The notes beneath the pieces were generated by a model. It did not search any database and had not been told where the DNA came from. It saw only the letters and a list, made by a program, of their open reading frames with translations. From contig NZ_RZHG01000019.1 of assembly GCF_003989795.1 (NCBI RefSeq), positions 310,145 to 374,144 on the forward strand: a DNA stretch of 64,000 nucleotides. Direction: 5' to 3'. How positions within the stretch are numbered: the stretch's first letter is position 1; each line of letters begins with the position of its first letter. This document shows positions 1 through 7,812 of the stretch, one piece after another. The translations under genes were made by a program, and so were the position numbers. The DNA is from Vreelandella andesensis (GTDB taxonomy: Bacteria; Pseudomonadota; Gammaproteobacteria; Pseudomonadales; Halomonadaceae).

Positions 1-2
1 CG

Positions 3-161
3 ATTGATGCGGGTGTGGCCACCGGCACAGGGTTTGAAGATAACGTCCGCCTGGATAATGACACCCTCGCGCTTTCCAACGCCGTGCTGGTGGAACGCAC
101 TGTGGCGCTGTGCGAAAAGTATGAGCGACCGATACCTGGTACCAAGCGCGCGAGATTCTAA
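3..161 (+). CDS. C-terminal part of beta-keto-acid cleavage enzyme (BKACE, DUF849), cut by window start
   Basis: An open frame without a start runs in from the window edge and ends at a TAA at 159-161, giving about 52 residues. They contain the tail typical of the DUF849/BKACE family: a glycine-rich stretch, then 'FEDNVRLDNDTLALSNAVLV' and a Glu-Arg-Pro end. Family members are zinc-dependent and condense a beta-keto acid with acetyl-CoA, giving acetoacetate and a new acyl-CoA; the best-known acts on 3-keto-5-aminohexanoate. The substrate cannot be read from the tail. The gene points toward the TTT transporter and CoA genes downstream, which suggests membership of the same catabolic island. 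Confidence 0.75.
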   Translation: MDAGVATGTGFEDNVRLDNDTLALSNAVLVERTVALCEKYERPIPGTKRARF

Positions 162-309
162 GGCTCAAAGAGGTGTAAAACGTCAATTCTAATGACTCAC
201 ATTCAGCACTCAGCGCGCTGGCTTTTCCGTAGGGGATTTGACATCGAACGGCTGCGTTTTGGGTTGTGCACGACGCTGGTATCTTGCCTAGCCCTGTGTA
301 TGGTCTAGG

Positions 310-750
310 CGATCGGTCTGGAGCACGCGCATTGGAGTTGATGTGCAGGGATATGGCTTCGTTGAGCACTAGGAAATCCGGCGGCTTTGGCAAGCGACCG
401 GTCTCACATTCGGCGGGGATGATGCGCTCAATGGACGCCACCACTTGGCGATGCAGGGCGTTGTCGAAGCTTCGGATGTTGATATCATGCTCGGCGAAAT
501 GAGGAGTGATATTGGCCTAGGTAGCGGCGTGCAGCTTGCCCGCTGTAATCACCACCGTTTCTTCCGGTAGTGCCTCGCGAGAGACAATGCTCTGTAGTCG
601 AGTAATCACATGGACAGTAATCACCACCGGGTTCACCGCTTGAGTGGGCATGGAGCCGTGAATCGTCACCGTCAGGTTGGTGCGGGCAGCCATGGTACTG
701 CGACCATGATGACCGATGGTGCCGGCCAGGGCTGGTATATGGTCAACGCT
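310..750 (-). pseudogene. Remnant of an M20-family amidohydrolase (hippurate/indole-acetyl-amino-acid hydrolase type)
   Basis: Reading the minus strand from about 750 down to 310 gives residues matching the middle of M20 amidohydrolases: 'GSMPTQAVNPVVI' (dimerisation-domain start), 'QSIVSREALPEE', 'VVITAGKLHAAT', then 'NIRSFDNALHRQVVASIERI'. An in-frame TAG at 517-519 interrupts it, the conserved KGGH before GSMP seems lost, and neither end of the protein can be found. It is therefore a fragment rather than a gene. M20 members split N-acyl amino acids; the intact gene may have served the neighbouring acid-catabolism island, but that is inference. Confidence 0.6.
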
Positions 751-1177
751 CCGACAGTAGGCTTCTTACACACGCTAAAAGCCGAGTCGATTTATCACAA
801 GGACTTCAGAACACGATGAAAAGCTAGGCAGGCCATTTTGGAATATATCGATGTGTTTTAAGGCTGGACTAAAACAGTGACTATATGTGTCCAACAGACT
901 ATGAATCAGCGCTACGAGCATCTGCTTAGAAACATGCCAAGAAAATTGTTGCCAGATCATTTCATAACGTCCGACCATTACCGTTCCCCCATGCAACTAT
1001 TGCATAGGCAAAGTTAGCGGATATGATTTTCGTACAAAACCTAACGCGTAGTGCCATTTGAGTAAGAGTAGACGTCGATCTTATTGCTTCATCGGTGAGT
1101 TACGTTTTTGGCATGGTATAAACTAAAGTCGGGGTTTCTGGTATGAGCTTGATCGCAGTAACCTACATGTATTGCAT
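751..1177. other. Non-coding stretch upstream of tctC
   Basis: No convincing gene. A 73-residue minus-strand frame (775-996) resembles nothing I recognise and has no clear ribosome binding site. The right end leads into the operator and promoter area of tctC. Confidence 0.4.
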
Positions 1178-1205
1178 GCGAACATATGTTCGCTAGGCGA
1201 GCGAA
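1178..1205. promoter_or_regulatory. Putative IclR-type operator upstream of tctC
   Basis: Contains the perfect 16-bp palindrome GCGAACATATGTTCGC (1178-1193), overlapping TGTTC-GCTAGGC-GAGCG (1187-1203). The second motif has the same 5-7-5 layout and the same spacer start (GC-N-A) as sites before the dehydrogenase pair, iclR and the hydratase gene. It covers an alternative upstream ATG at 1186, supporting a tctC start at 1240. Binding by the IclR protein encoded at 9014-9850 is inferred. Confidence 0.5.
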
Positions 1206-1239
1206 TATTATAAGTACTCTAAACCACGAAGAGATCACT

Positions 1240-2229
1240 ATGAAAAAAATTCTAAACGTCCTTTGTGCTGCCGTTTGCGGTGGTGCCGTTTCACTATCCC
1301 TCTCCATTTCTACAGCTCAAGCACAGGAATGGCCCACCGACGATGTGCGTCTGGTTGTCCCTTATGGACCGGGCGGCACTACTGACGTGTTGTCGCGCCG
1401 TGTAGCTGACTTACTGCAGGAAGAGCTCGGTACCAACGTGGTGGTGGAAAACCGCCCAGGGGCTGGCTCCACTGTTGCTACTGGCCGTCTGGCTCGCGGT
1501 GGACGTGACATCGACCACACCATCTTAATGGCCTCTCCTGGACATACTATCGGAGCGGCTATCTTTCCCGACCTCACTTATGATCCGGTCGAAGACTTCG
1601 TGTTCATTCAGAATATGATCGATATTCCCAACGTAATGGTGGTGCCAGCTGACAGCCCATACAACAGCGTGCTGGAGTTTGTCGAAGCAGCTAAAGAGCA
1701 GAACATGACTTTTAGCCACAGTGGTGTGGGCAGTTCTATCCACATGTCTGGTGAGCTGTTTAAAACGCTGACTGAAACCAATCTGACAGCTGTGCCTTTT
1801 TCCGGTAGTGGTGCAGCCTTACCCGCCCTACTGGGCGGCGATGTCGATGTCTCCTTTGAGAACATACCCACTGTGCTCTCCCACATTCAGACCGGCGCTC
1901 TAAAAGCGCTGGCGGTAACCTCGGCTGAACGCTCTGAGTACCTGCCCGATGTGCCGACAATGAATGAGAGTGGAGAGTACAACCTCGATCAGTTCATCAC
2001 TACTGCCTGGTTTGGCCTGATTGCCCATAACTCATTCCCTGAAGAGGCGACTGCTGCCATGCAGGAAGCGTTACAGGAAGTGATGAAGCGCGAGGAGTTC
2101 ACTAGCTTCGTAGAGCAACTGGGTGCAGAGAAAGGCACTATCGCTGGCGATGAGTTTAAAGCCTTCATCACAGATGAAGTTGCTCGCTGGGACGAAGTGG
2201 CAGCCAAAGCAGGTATTCGCCAGGAGTAA
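1240..2229 (+). CDS. tctC: Tripartite tricarboxylate transporter substrate-binding protein (TctC/Bug family)
   Basis: Periplasmic binding protein of a TTT uptake system, 329 residues, the usual family length. A signal peptide (MKK..., hydrophobic core, cleavage after AQA near residue 29) is followed by the Bug-family start 'WPTDDVRLVVPYGPGGTTDVLSR' and further on 'VENRPGAGSTVA'. The ATG at 1240 is chosen over an in-frame ATG at 1186 because only 1240 begins with a signal peptide and the earlier codon lies inside a putative operator. tctB and tctA follow, so the full transporter is present. Bug proteins bind mono-, di- or tricarboxylates and aromatic acids; the ligand here is unknown, though CoA-pathway neighbours point to a carboxylic acid. 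Confidence 0.9.
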   Translation: MKKILNVLCAAVCGGAVSLSLSISTAQAQEWPTDDVRLVVPYGPGGTTDVLSRRVADLLQEELGTNVVVENRPGAGSTVATGRLARGGRDIDHTILMASPGHTIGAAIFPDLTYDPVEDFVFIQNMIDIPNVMVVPADSPYNSVLEFVEAAKEQNMTFSHSGVGSSIHMSGELFKTLTETNLTAVPFSGSGAALPALLGGDVDVSFENIPTVLSHIQTGALKALAVTSAERSEYLPDVPTMNESGEYNLDQFITTAWFGLIAHNSFPEEATAAMQEALQEVMKREEFTSFVEQLGAEKGTIAGDEFKAFITDEVARWDEVAAKAGIRQE

Positions 2230-2254
2230 GTCATTGGCTAATACATAGTATCCT

Positions 2255-2280
2255 GAGGCGAGGGTTACGACCCTCGCCTC
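2255..2280 (+). terminator. Hairpin between tctC and tctB (attenuator or mRNA stabiliser)
   Basis: Perfect 10-bp GC-rich stem (2255-2264 with 2271-2280) around a 6-nt loop, followed by a broken T-rich run (TTGTTATTTC). Lying inside the tct operon, it probably lets more binding protein than membrane components be made, either by partial termination or by protecting the tctC 3' end. Confidence 0.7.
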
Positions 2281-2323
2281 TTGTTATTTCTGTAAAGTTT
2301 TTTACGTCGAGAGAGTCCCCCCG

Positions 2324-2824
2324 ATGATGAAGTTCCACTCTACCGGTGGCGCGCTGATCAAGGATCCGTGGGACGTAGTCGCTGGGGTTGTGCTGCTTGG
2401 CTTCTCCCTGCTGCTGCTTTTCCATCTGGTTCCCAATTACATTGGTCAGCCACCCATTATGCAGAACCCAATGATGTCTCCCCGTTGGTTGCCAACCATT
2501 GTTGGCTGGTTGCTGCTCATGTTCTCAGTAATGATGATTATCCAAGGTTTGCTAGTTGCTGATGATGCCGAGGATAGTGGTCGTCGCTTTGAGCGTGGCC
2601 CATGGTTGCGATTTGCCCTGATGGCATTGTCTCTTGTTGTTTATGTTGGTCTGTTCGAGATGCTGGGTGCGGTAATCAGCGGTATCCTCGCCACCCTGAT
2701 ACTTTTTATCGCCCACCCAGTACGTACTTGGTGGATCTACGGCCTAGCCATTGTTTTCCCAGTAGGCGTAACGTTGCTATTTACTGGGGTAATGAATGTA
2801 CCGTTACCAATGTTACCGTTCTGA
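2324..2824 (+). CDS. tctB: Tripartite tricarboxylate transporter small membrane subunit TctB
   Basis: 166 residues with four hydrophobic segments (about residues 17-37, 56-76, 94-116 and 120-160), the layout of TctB, the small 4-TM subunit of TTT carriers. The charged loop 'DDAEDSGRRFERG' separates the two hairpins. Two ATG codons lie in tandem at 2324 and 2327 and either could be used. It sits 94 bp after tctC, past the hairpin, and 31 bp before tctA. TctB has no known catalytic role alone and forms the membrane complex with TctA. Confidence 0.85.
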   Translation: MMKFHSTGGALIKDPWDVVAGVVLLGFSLLLLFHLVPNYIGQPPIMQNPMMSPRWLPTIVGWLLLMFSVMMIIQGLLVADDAEDSGRRFERGPWLRFALMALSLVVYVGLFEMLGAVISGILATLILFIAHPVRTWWIYGLAIVFPVGVTLLFTGVMNVPLPMLPF

Positions 2825-2855
2825 CCCCACGGCCATTCTCAAGATCTGGTGATTT

Positions 2856-4364
2856 ATGGAAAACATTACAGAAGTGTTACAGCTGTTTCTGGCCACAGAG
2901 AACTTCGTGGCGATAGCTGTGGGGGTGGTGGTTGGCGTTACTGTCGGTTCTATCCCGGGCCTCACTGCCACCATGGCGGTGGCTTTGGCGCTACCGTTTA
3001 CTTTTTCTATGCAGCCGGTGGCGGCCATATTGCTATTAGTAGGTATCTATAAAGGCGGTATGTATGGCGGTTCGATCACTGCTATCTTGATTCGCACGCC
3101 GGGCTCGCCAGCTTCGGCCTGTACGCTACTGGATGGCTATCCGATGGCGCAGCAGGGAGAGGCGAAGAAGGCGTTAAAGATGGCGCTTTACTCCTCGGTG
3201 GTTGCGGATTTCATCTCTAATATTGCGCTGATCTTCTTCGCAGCATATTTAGCCAAGATAGCACTTAACTTTGGCGCTCCAGAGTTCTTCTGGCTGATCT
3301 GTTTTTCATTGACCATCATTATCTCGCTTGCTAGTGGCTCAATGGTCAAGGGGCTGATTGCGGCTCTTTTGGGCATTCTACTCTCGCTGGTAGGTCTGGA
3401 CTCAGTATTTGGCTCGCAGCGGCTGACCTTTGGCAACTACAACCTGATGGACAGCATCTCGTTCATTCCTCTGTTAATCGGTCTTTTTGCGATACCCGAG
3501 ATTATCGAGTTCTATCGCAAGAAAGTGGTTCCCCACCTCCGTGCTAAGGCTAGTGGTGCTGGTGTGTCATTCAGCGAGTTCAAAGGCAGTCTCAAGAGTA
3601 TCGTTCGAGGCAGCTTGATCGGTGTAATTATCGGCGCCATTCCGGGTACTGGGGCTACGGCAGCTGCTTTTATCTCCTACGGCGATGCCAAGCGTCGTTC
3701 GCCCCACCCAGAACGCTTTGGAAAGGGTGAATTAGAGGGTGTAGCCGCTTCCGAAGCAGGCAACAACGGCGTAGCTGGGGCCACGCTGATCCCACTCCTG
3801 TCATTAGGGATTCCCGGCGATGTAATCACCGCCATCATTCTGGGTGCCTTCATGGTCCATGGATTGACCCCGGGGCCAATCCTGTTTCAGGAAAATTTGC
3901 CCCTAATCTATGCGATCTTTCTCGGTATAATGCTCAGTTCAGTGATTCTGCTGTTTGTAGGTAGCGCGGCAATCCGCTACTTCTCCCTAATTGCGGATAT
4001 CCCGAAATCGATTCTATTTCCGATCGTGTTGATGTTCTGCGTGTATGGGTCTTATGCGGTAAATAACGACACCTTCGATGTATGGTTGATGTTGGCTTTT
4101 GGGGTGCTGGGTTATGTGTTCAATCGTACTGGCATTCCGGCTGCCCCCTTCCTAATTGGTTTCATTTTGGGACCGATGTTTGAGGACAATCTGCGCCGTT
4201 CATTGTTGATAGGTTCCAACGACCTGTCGATTTTCGTGCGTGGCCCGATTACATGGTTTTTCATTGCTCTAACAGTAGGTTCCATATTGCTGGCCACTTA
4301 TCGATTTATTACCTCTTGGCACAAAGCAAAACAGAGTGCGGGTAAGCCAGGGGCGGGAACGTAA
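2856..4364 (+). CDS. tctA: Tripartite tricarboxylate transporter large membrane subunit TctA
   Basis: 502 residues, normal TctA length, with about 12 membrane segments. The conserved family signatures are present: 'GSIPGLTATMAVALALPFTF' near residue 31, 'GMYGGSITAILI' near residue 68, 'GAIPGTGATAAAFISYG' in the middle, and 'LGIPGDVITAIILGAFMVHG' later. TctA is the transport channel of the secondary TTT system and uses the ion gradient to take up carboxylates delivered by TctC. It closes the tctCBA operon; a strong terminator lies 60 bp after its stop. Confidence 0.92.
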   Translation: MENITEVLQLFLATENFVAIAVGVVVGVTVGSIPGLTATMAVALALPFTFSMQPVAAILLLVGIYKGGMYGGSITAILIRTPGSPASACTLLDGYPMAQQGEAKKALKMALYSSVVADFISNIALIFFAAYLAKIALNFGAPEFFWLICFSLTIIISLASGSMVKGLIAALLGILLSLVGLDSVFGSQRLTFGNYNLMDSISFIPLLIGLFAIPEIIEFYRKKVVPHLRAKASGAGVSFSEFKGSLKSIVRGSLIGVIIGAIPGTGATAAAFISYGDAKRRSPHPERFGKGELEGVAASEAGNNGVAGATLIPLLSLGIPGDVITAIILGAFMVHGLTPGPILFQENLPLIYAIFLGIMLSSVILLFVGSAAIRYFSLIADIPKSILFPIVLMFCVYGSYAVNNDTFDVWLMLAFGVLGYVFNRTGIPAAPFLIGFILGPMFEDNLRRSLLIGSNDLSIFVRGPITWFFIALTVGSILLATYRFITSWHKAKQSAGKPGAGT

Positions 4365-4424
4365 TACTGCGGGCCTCGCTATAAGTGGTGACCTGCCTTA
4401 AGTCCGTATAAGGCGCAGAGAAAT

Positions 4425-4459
4425 CGAGCCGGCCACTGTGTGGAGCCGGCTCGTTTTTT
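4425..4459 (+). terminator. Rho-independent terminator after tctA
   Basis: A 9-bp perfect stem (4425-4433 with 4445-4453), an 11-nt loop and six T's (4454-4459). It ends the tctCBA transcript and implies that the next membrane protein has its own promoter or depends on read-through. Confidence 0.85.
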
Positions 4460-4481
4460 ACTAGGAGAAGTTGAGTCAACC

Positions 4482-5888
4482 ATGAGTCCCAGCAGAAAGG
4501 TTATAGTTGTAAACGAGTGGTCTAGCCGTTTGCTCGCTGTTGTGGCTGTTCTGGCTGTAGTGGATTTGTTGAGTGGCGCAGTGTGGGCTGCAGGCTTGGC
4601 TCAACTGCTGCTAGCAGGTTTTCTAATGCTTGGCTGGCCCCGTTTCAGCTCGATGGCCCGCATGCTAGCTTTTGCCTGTGTCGGAGTGTCGTTCTTTGCG
4701 CTGTGGCGACTACCTTCACCTTGGGCGGTGCTTCATGAGGCCGCTGGTGGCTTTGTATTCCTTGCTGCTTTCATGACGGCACTTGCGGTGCTGCGCATTC
4801 CGGCCTACCGTTCAAGACTCATTCGTCGCTGCGGTCAGAGCCTATTGCTGCAGCCCCCCACCTGGCGTTATCCGATGCTCTCGCTGGGTTCTACTCTATT
4901 CGGCATCGTGCTCAACTTCGGCGTGTTGAATTTGTTCATGTCGATGATCGACAAAGCCAATACCCTCGGCTCGGCGCAGGGGCAAGCTTGGCTGCAAGAA
5001 GTACGTCGCCGACGTATGCTGTTGGCAACATTGCGCGGCTTCACCCTGGCCCCGCTGGTTTCCCCGCTAGGTATCGGTGTCGCAGTAGTTTTGGGTAATT
5101 TTGAAACGCTAACCTGGGTCGAGCTTTTTCCTTACGTTCTGGTGTCGGCAATCGTTTTGTTTCTGCTGGGTTGGGCTTGCGATCAGGTTGCAGGCCCTCG
5201 TCCGGGAGTCTGCGCAGCAATGCTTGAGCGGCCCTCGCTGATGCCACTGGCAGCTTTTAGCCTGCTGCTGCTGGCTCTAGTGATGCTGGTTTTCGCGCTT
5301 GCCGCCTTGCTCTCGCTGCGGTTGCCTCAGGCTGTTGTGATCGGTGTGCCTCTGGGAGCATGGGTGTGGCTGGCCTGGCAGTGTCGTGGCGTTGGCTATG
5401 CTGGCGTGGGTCCAGCCACTGCCTTGTTGGCCCGTCGCCTACCTGATGTGTTGGGTGGAATTGGTAATGAGGTGGTAGCGCTGGGGTCGGGGGCCTATCT
5501 TGGTTATCTCAGCGTAGCATTGCTCGATCCTGCTCAGTTGGAGGGGGTGGCGTTCCTTCTTGTCGCTCTTGGCAGCTGGTTGCCAGCACTAGCGCTCCTG
5601 CTGATCGTGGTGCTTGCCCAGATAGGCGTCAATCCAATTATCAGCGTGACCTTCTTGACCAGTATGGTCTCCCAGGTGGGGCTAGAAGGTGTATCGTTGC
5701 CGCTATTAGCCGCGGCGATGCTTGCGGGGTGGTCATTGACCATGGTTTCGTCGCCGTTCACGGCGGCGATGATGATCATGTCACGCTTCACCGGCATGAC
5801 AGCAGGACAAATCGGCCTGCGCTGGAACGGAGGATTTCTGGCGGCATCGTTGGTGATGGCCGCCGTACTTTTTCGATTAGCAAGTTGA
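4482..5888 (+). CDS. Multi-pass membrane protein, ion-transporter-like, substrate unknown
   Basis: 468 residues with about 11-12 hydrophobic segments and few charged stretches except a basic loop near residue 180 ('EVRRRRMLL'). The repeated pattern 'SPLGIGVAVVLG' in the first half and 'GVNPIISVTFLTSM' in the second, each a small-residue break in a membrane segment, recalls IT-superfamily (citrate/DASS/ArsB-like) carriers, but I cannot name a family. The ATG at 4482, behind AGGAG at 4463-4467, is chosen; an earlier in-frame ATG at 4440 lies inside the preceding terminator hairpin. It ends 14 bp from the convergent dehydrogenase gene. A role in moving the substrate or product of the island is plausible but unproven. 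Confidence 0.7.
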   Translation: MSPSRKVIVVNEWSSRLLAVVAVLAVVDLLSGAVWAAGLAQLLLAGFLMLGWPRFSSMARMLAFACVGVSFFALWRLPSPWAVLHEAAGGFVFLAAFMTALAVLRIPAYRSRLIRRCGQSLLLQPPTWRYPMLSLGSTLFGIVLNFGVLNLFMSMIDKANTLGSAQGQAWLQEVRRRRMLLATLRGFTLAPLVSPLGIGVAVVLGNFETLTWVELFPYVLVSAIVLFLLGWACDQVAGPRPGVCAAMLERPSLMPLAAFSLLLLALVMLVFALAALLSLRLPQAVVIGVPLGAWVWLAWQCRGVGYAGVGPATALLARRLPDVLGGIGNEVVALGSGAYLGYLSVALLDPAQLEGVAFLLVALGSWLPALALLLIVVLAQIGVNPIISVTFLTSMVSQVGLEGVSLPLLAAAMLAGWSLTMVSSPFTAAMMIMSRFTGMTAGQIGLRWNGGFLAASLVMAAVLFRLAS

Positions 5889-5902
5889 TTGGGGGCAGTG
5901 CA

Positions 5903-6616
5903 TCACCCCACAGTGACACCACCGCAAACGAATAATGTTTGCCCGGTGATGAAGCTGCTGCGGGAGTCACAGAAGAAGCTGACTGCTTGAGCCACATCTT
6001 CAGGTTGTCCCATGCGCTGTACAGGGATGTTCTCGGTGATACTGCGCGCACGTTCGGAGTCGGGTGGATTGTTCTTCCAGAACGCTGTCGTGGCGATGGG
6101 CCCCGGTGCCACACAGTTTACAGTAATTCTATCGGCGGCTAGTTCCAGCGCCCAGGTGCGGGCCATAGACTGTAGTGCACCCTTAGTGGCGCTATAGAGG
6201 GTACGAGCCTCCTTGCCTAGCACCACACGGCTGGCGTTCATGACGATTCGTCCTTGGCCATGACGACGCATGTAAGGAAGAAGAGTCTGGGTACATACTA
6301 ACGCGGAGCGAACGTTGAGGTGCATCAATGGATCGAAGTCTTCAATGCGGGTGTCGTCGAGTAGTGCAGGACGCACAACGCCAACATTGTTGACAAGGCA
6401 CGTCACCGGGTGAACGTCAGCGATCTTTTCGAGCACCTGACGGGTGGCATCAATATCACTGAGATCGACCAGTTGGGCATCAGCTTTTAATGATTCTGCT
6501 TCTGGCGTCTCAATGTCGAGAACAATGGTGCGATATCCATCTTGCTGCAAGCGCAGTGCAATGGCTTGGCCGATGTTTCGGGCACCACCGGTGACAATAG
6601 CAAAGAGTTCAGGCAT
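5903..6616 (-). CDS. Short-chain dehydrogenase/reductase (FabG-like SDR)
   Basis: 237 residues, a classical SDR. The cofactor motif TGGARNIG lies at residues 9-16, NNVG at 76-79, and the catalytic set is Ser129, Tyr141 and Lys145 (YSATK). The C-terminal 'GQTLFVCGG' closes the Rossmann fold as in 3-oxoacyl-ACP reductases. Asp34 after the second strand ('VLDIE') hints at NAD rather than NADP. Start: ATG behind AAGGAT. It diverges from the 3-hydroxyacyl-CoA dehydrogenase gene at 6795 across a region with an IclR-like operator, so it is probably a dehydrogenase of the same acid pathway; the substrate is unknown. Confidence 0.85.
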   Translation of the reverse strand: MPELFAIVTGGARNIGQAIALRLQQDGYRTIVLDIETPEAESLKADAQLVDLSDIDATRQVLEKIADVHPVTCLVNNVGVVRPALLDDTRIEDFDPLMHLNVRSALVCTQTLLPYMRRHGQGRIVMNASRVVLGKEARTLYSATKGALQSMARTWALELAADRITVNCVAPGPIATTAFWKNNPPDSERARSITENIPVQRMGQPEDVAQAVSFFCDSRSSFITGQTLFVCGGVTVG

Positions 6617-6675
6617 GGATAAATCCTTATGGTTAGAGGCGCGCAGGAGGGGCTTAATAGATTAGGTATTGAAAA

Positions 6676-6692
6676 TGTTCGCTATGAGAACG
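6676..6692. promoter_or_regulatory. Putative IclR-type operator between SDR and 3-hydroxyacyl-CoA dehydrogenase genes
   Basis: TGTTC-GCTATGA-GAACG: 5-7-5 inverted repeat (GTTC/GAAC perfect) in the divergent intergenic region. Its layout and spacer match the sites at 1187, 9916 and 10077. A weaker look-alike (GGTTC-GTATGGC-GACTA) follows at 6695-6711. Confidence 0.5.
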
Positions 6693-6794
6693 CTGGTTCG
6701 TATGGCGACTATTGTCCGCGTCTAGCTCCCTGCAGCAATGCGACTTTTGTCGTCTGTCGCTATGGGCCGGACGCCAATCACAAAGGAGAATTTC

Positions 6795-7691
6795 ATGCGG
6801 TCAAGTATTCGGGGCATTGTGATCGGTGCCGGGACAATGGGGACGAACTTGGCAAGGCTTATGTTCCGCAATGGTATGACGGTGACGGTGCTGGATATTA
6901 ATCCTGACGTTTTAGCTCAATGTCATCAGGCCCTACAGTCAGAATCTAATGACCAACAAGTTCGCTTCGTTAACGACTGGGCGGAGGTAGGCGAGTGCGA
7001 AGTCGTTGTCGAAAGTGTCACCGAAGACCTGACACTCAAGCAGCGAGTACTGAAAGAGGCAGAACACTATGTTGATGATGCTACGCTTATCCTGACCAAT
7101 ACCTCGGGTCTTCCCATCGATGAACTTGCAGAAGTGCTGGTACGCCCAGAGCGATTTTTGGGTGCACACTTCTTCAACCCTGCTGATCTCATTCCTGCGG
7201 TCGAGGTAATCCCCGGGAGGTTAACTTCGGCTAACTGTGTCGAGCAGACTATCGATTTGCTACGTCAGCTAGGAAAGCGTCCCGCCGTGCTTAAGCAAAG
7301 CGTGCCGGGTTTCGTGGCAAACCGCATCCAGCATGCACTGATGCGTGAATGCTTAGCCCTTCTAGAGCAGGGTGTTGTGGGCGCTGAAGCGTTAGACGAA
7401 ATCGTGCGTTACTCAATTGGCATTCGACTAGCCATTAACGGTCCACTGCGTCAGCGTGATCTTAATGGCCTAGATACCCATCTCAATATCTCTCGCTACT
7501 TATACCGGGACCTGGATAATCGAGCTACGCCGTCATCGTTGCTAGAGGAACTGGTTGCTCAGGGACACCTAGGGCGAAAGAGCGGACGAGGGTTTCATGA
7601 ATGGCCTGATGATAACGGAGAAACCTACGATCGTCAGGAGCGTGCGCTGCTTGAGGGCTTGCTGGCATTGATGACTGACGAACATAACTAA
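6795..7691 (+). CDS. 3-hydroxyacyl-CoA dehydrogenase, single-domain type
   Basis: 298 residues: an N-terminal NAD-binding Rossmann domain (GAGTMG at residues 11-16, acidic Asp34 in 'VLDIN' favouring NAD) and one C-terminal 3HCDH domain. The catalytic His125 lies in 'GAHFFNP', with 'VPGFVANRIQ' starting the helical domain and 'GRKSGRGFHEW' near the end. The ATG at 6795 behind AGGAGA (6784-6789) is preferred to the more upstream in-frame ATG at 6738. The family oxidises L-3-hydroxyacyl-CoA to 3-ketoacyl-CoA, but short relatives act on free 3-hydroxy acids (gulonate, carnitine). Together with a BKACE, the latter reaction is a real option here. Confidence 0.85.
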   Translation: MRSSIRGIVIGAGTMGTNLARLMFRNGMTVTVLDINPDVLAQCHQALQSESNDQQVRFVNDWAEVGECEVVVESVTEDLTLKQRVLKEAEHYVDDATLILTNTSGLPIDELAEVLVRPERFLGAHFFNPADLIPAVEVIPGRLTSANCVEQTIDLLRQLGKRPAVLKQSVPGFVANRIQHALMRECLALLEQGVVGAEALDEIVRYSIGIRLAINGPLRQRDLNGLDTHLNISRYLYRDLDNRATPSSLLEELVAQGHLGRKSGRGFHEWPDDNGETYDRQERALLEGLLALMTDEHN

Positions 7692-7745
7692 AGAGGGGTG
7701 TTGTTGAACGATATCTCTCCTGACTCTTTAATCTGCGTGTGATCT

Positions 7746-7784
7746 AGCCCTTGCCAGATGACTTGGCGATATCTGGCAAGGGCT
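7746..7784. terminator. Long hairpin between convergent genes
   Basis: 14-bp perfect stem (7746-7759 with 7771-7784), 11-nt loop, between the convergent 3-hydroxyacyl-CoA dehydrogenase and acyl-CoA dehydrogenase genes. The flanking T-tract is weak on both sides, but position and stem suit a two-way terminator. Confidence 0.65.
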
Positions 7785-7812
7785 TTAGCAAAGGGATGGT
7801 TACACTAGATGC

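Noticed and set aside
775..996. 73-residue minus-strand frame upstream of tctC
   Set aside because: No family resemblance, no clear ribosome binding site, and it lies in a degraded stretch.
4440..4481. Upstream ATG extension of the membrane protein at 4482
   Set aside because: It would translate through the tctA terminator hairpin and T-run, and AGGAG lies downstream of it.
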